A DNA stretch of 64,000 nt from Pseudomonas yamanorum (GTDB taxonomy: Bacteria; Pseudomonadota; Gammaproteobacteria; Pseudomonadales; Pseudomonadaceae): assembly GCF_900105735.1 (NCBI RefSeq), contig NZ_LT629793.1:992001-1056000 (forward strand). Reading direction: 5' to 3'. Below, in pieces: positions 62,708 to 64,000 of the stretch. Numbering within the stretch: the stretch's first letter is position 1; each line of letters opens with the position of its first letter. The position numbers were made by a program, and so were the translations under genes. The notes below the pieces were generated by a model. The model was given only the letters and a program-made list of their open reading frames with translations, was not told where the DNA came from and did no database searches.

Positions 62708-64000
62708 TCAACTGCTGCCGCCGGTCGGCGAACCGACCCGGCGCGACTGGATCGCGGTCATGAGCGTGATGCTCGGCGCCTTCATGGCAGTGCTCGACAT
62801 CCAGATCACCAACTCGTCCCTCAAGGACATTCAAGGCGCACTGTCGGCCACCCTGGAAGAAGGCTCGTGGATATCCACTTCCTACCTTGTGGCCGAAATC
62901 ATCATGATCCCTCTCACCGCCTGGCTGGTGCAGCTGCTGTCGGCGCGTCGCCTGGCGGTGTGGGTGTCCGGCGGATTCCTGATCGCCTCGCTGATGTGTT
63001 CCATGGCCTGGAGCCTGGAAAGCATGATCGTGTTCCGCGCCTTGCAGGGTTTTACCGGCGGTGCGCTGATCCCGCTGGCGTTCACCCTCACCCTGATCAA
63101 GTTGCCCGAACATCACCGCGCCAAAGGCATGGCCATGTTCGCCATGACCGCCACCTTCGCCCCCTCCATCGGCCCGACCATCGGCGGCTGGCTCACGGAG
63201 AACTGGGGCTGGGAATACATCTTCTACATCAACATCCCGCCGGGCCTGATCATGATCGCCGGGCTGCTGTACGGCCTGGAGAAAAAGGATTCCAACTGGG
63301 ACCTGCTCAAAAGCACCGACTACCTCGGCATCGTCACCATGGCCGTGGGCCTCGGGTGTTTACAGGTATTTCTTGAGGAAGGCCATCGCAAGGACTGGCT
63401 GGAGTCGAACCTGATTGTCAGCCTGGGTACCGTCGCCCTGTTGAGTTTGATCACCTTCGTGATCGTGCAGATGTCCAAGCCAAACCCGCTGATCAACCTG
63501 CGGATCCTCGGCAATCGCAATTTCGGGCTGTCGAGCATCTCCAGCCTGGGGATGGGCGTGGGGTTGTATGGCTCGATTTATTTGTTGCCGCTGTACCTGG
63601 CGCAGATCCAGAACTACAACGCCCTGCAGATCGGCGAAGTGATCATGTGGATGGGGGTTCCGCAGCTGTTCCTGATTCCGCTGGTGCCCAAGCTGATGAA
63701 ATACGTATCGCCCAAATGGCTGTGTACGCTGGGGTTCGGGTTGTTTGGATTGGCGAGCTTTTCATCGGGAGTGCTGAACCCGGACTTTGCCGGCGACCAG
63801 TTCAACCGCATCCAGATCATCCGCGCGTTGGGGCAGCCGCTGATCATGGTGACGATTTCGCTGATTGCCACGGCATACATCATGCAGAAGGACGCGGGGT
63901 CGGCGTCGAGTCTGTTCAATATTTTGCGAAACCTGGGTGGGGCGATCGGGATTGCGCTGCTGGCAACGCTGCTGGATGCGCGCACCAAAACCTACTTTGA
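62697..64000 (+). CDS. emrB: EmrB-type DHA2 MFS drug efflux pump (partial, C-terminus outside window)
   Basis: About 434 codons are in the window. The protein starts MAGDQLLPPVGEPTRRDWIA, then a first span with MLGAFMAVLDIQITNSSLKD, the DHA2-type motif. FRALQGFTGGALIPLAFTL and AMTATFAPSIGPTIGGWLTE (motif C) follow. It is a 14-span proton-driven exporter that works with the EmrA protein encoded just before it. The last membrane segments are beyond the edge. Confidence 0.92.
   Translation, partial: MAGDQLLPPVGEPTRRDWIAVMSVMLGAFMAVLDIQITNSSLKDIQGALSATLEEGSWISTSYLVAEIIMIPLTAWLVQLLSARRLAVWVSGGFLIASLMCSMAWSLESMIVFRALQGFTGGALIPLAFTLTLIKLPEHHRAKGMAMFAMTATFAPSIGPTIGGWLTENWGWEYIFYINIPPGLIMIAGLLYGLEKKDSNWDLLKSTDYLGIVTMAVGLGCLQVFLEEGHRKDWLESNLIVSLGTVALLSLITFVIVQMSKPNPLINLRILGNRNFGLSSISSLGMGVGLYGSIYLLPLYLAQIQNYNALQIGEVIMWMGVPQLFLIPLVPKLMKYVSPKWLCTLGFGLFGLASFSSGVLNPDFAGDQFNRIQIIRALGQPLIMVTISLIATAYIMQKDAGSASSLFNILRNLGGAIGIALLATLLDARTKTYF

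Overview
The window looks like a chromosome segment of a fluorescent pseudomonad (Pseudomonas fluorescens group). The order leuC-leuD-methyltransferase-leuB-asd-usg-fimV-truA-trpF-accD-folC-dedD-cvpA-purF-metZ is the usual Pseudomonas order. Composition is GC-rich, and GGGAGCGGGC-type REP pairs of the kind common in this group occur three times.

Bases 1 to about 26,476 are the integrase-proximal part of a lambdoid prophage inserted at the 3' end of a tRNA-Val(GAC) gene; its other end lies beyond the left edge. A CI/Cro switch at 11.3-12.5 kb divides it. Leftward (minus strand), an overlapping operon encodes Cro, small regulators, a Rha-type antirepressor, O- and P-like replication proteins, an Ead/Ea22-like protein, a DUF1367-like protein, NinG and a gene in the Q position. 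A late region follows: small accessory genes separated by terminators, a stand-alone tail-tip-J-like domain protein, a holin, small membrane proteins and the terminase genes. Rightward (plus strand), a promoter with CI-type operators starts an early operon of small proteins, a recombination cassette (coiled-coil protein, Erf annealase, YqaJ exonuclease), DNA-binding proteins, a Dam-type methylase, excisionase and integrase. A minus-strand cassette at 20.0-21.4 kb interrupts it and carries a membrane protein resembling abortive-infection proteins.

Bases 26.5-48 kb are core chromosome: tRNAs, a PuuB-like oxidase, an SDR enzyme, and genes for methionine, purine, fatty-acid, folate, tryptophan, leucine and aspartate-family metabolism, plus FimV and a LysR regulator facing leuC. 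A large PAS-GGDEF-EAL protein follows.

Bases 51.6-55.8 kb hold the most unusual locus: three same-strand genes behind a good match to a HrpL-dependent hrp box. Two encode a papain/calpain-like domain with an apparent Cys-His pair, and one of these has two further copies that have lost the cysteine. The third is a repeat-rich, apparently secreted protein. I interpret the locus as a candidate type III effector operon of an unrecognised family.

Bases 56.2-64 kb return to core functions: dusC, a thioesterase, a hydrolase, a TetR regulator with a palindromic operator, a duplicated tRNA-Glu/tRNA-Ala pair, gltX and an EmrAB-type efflux operon cut by the right edge.
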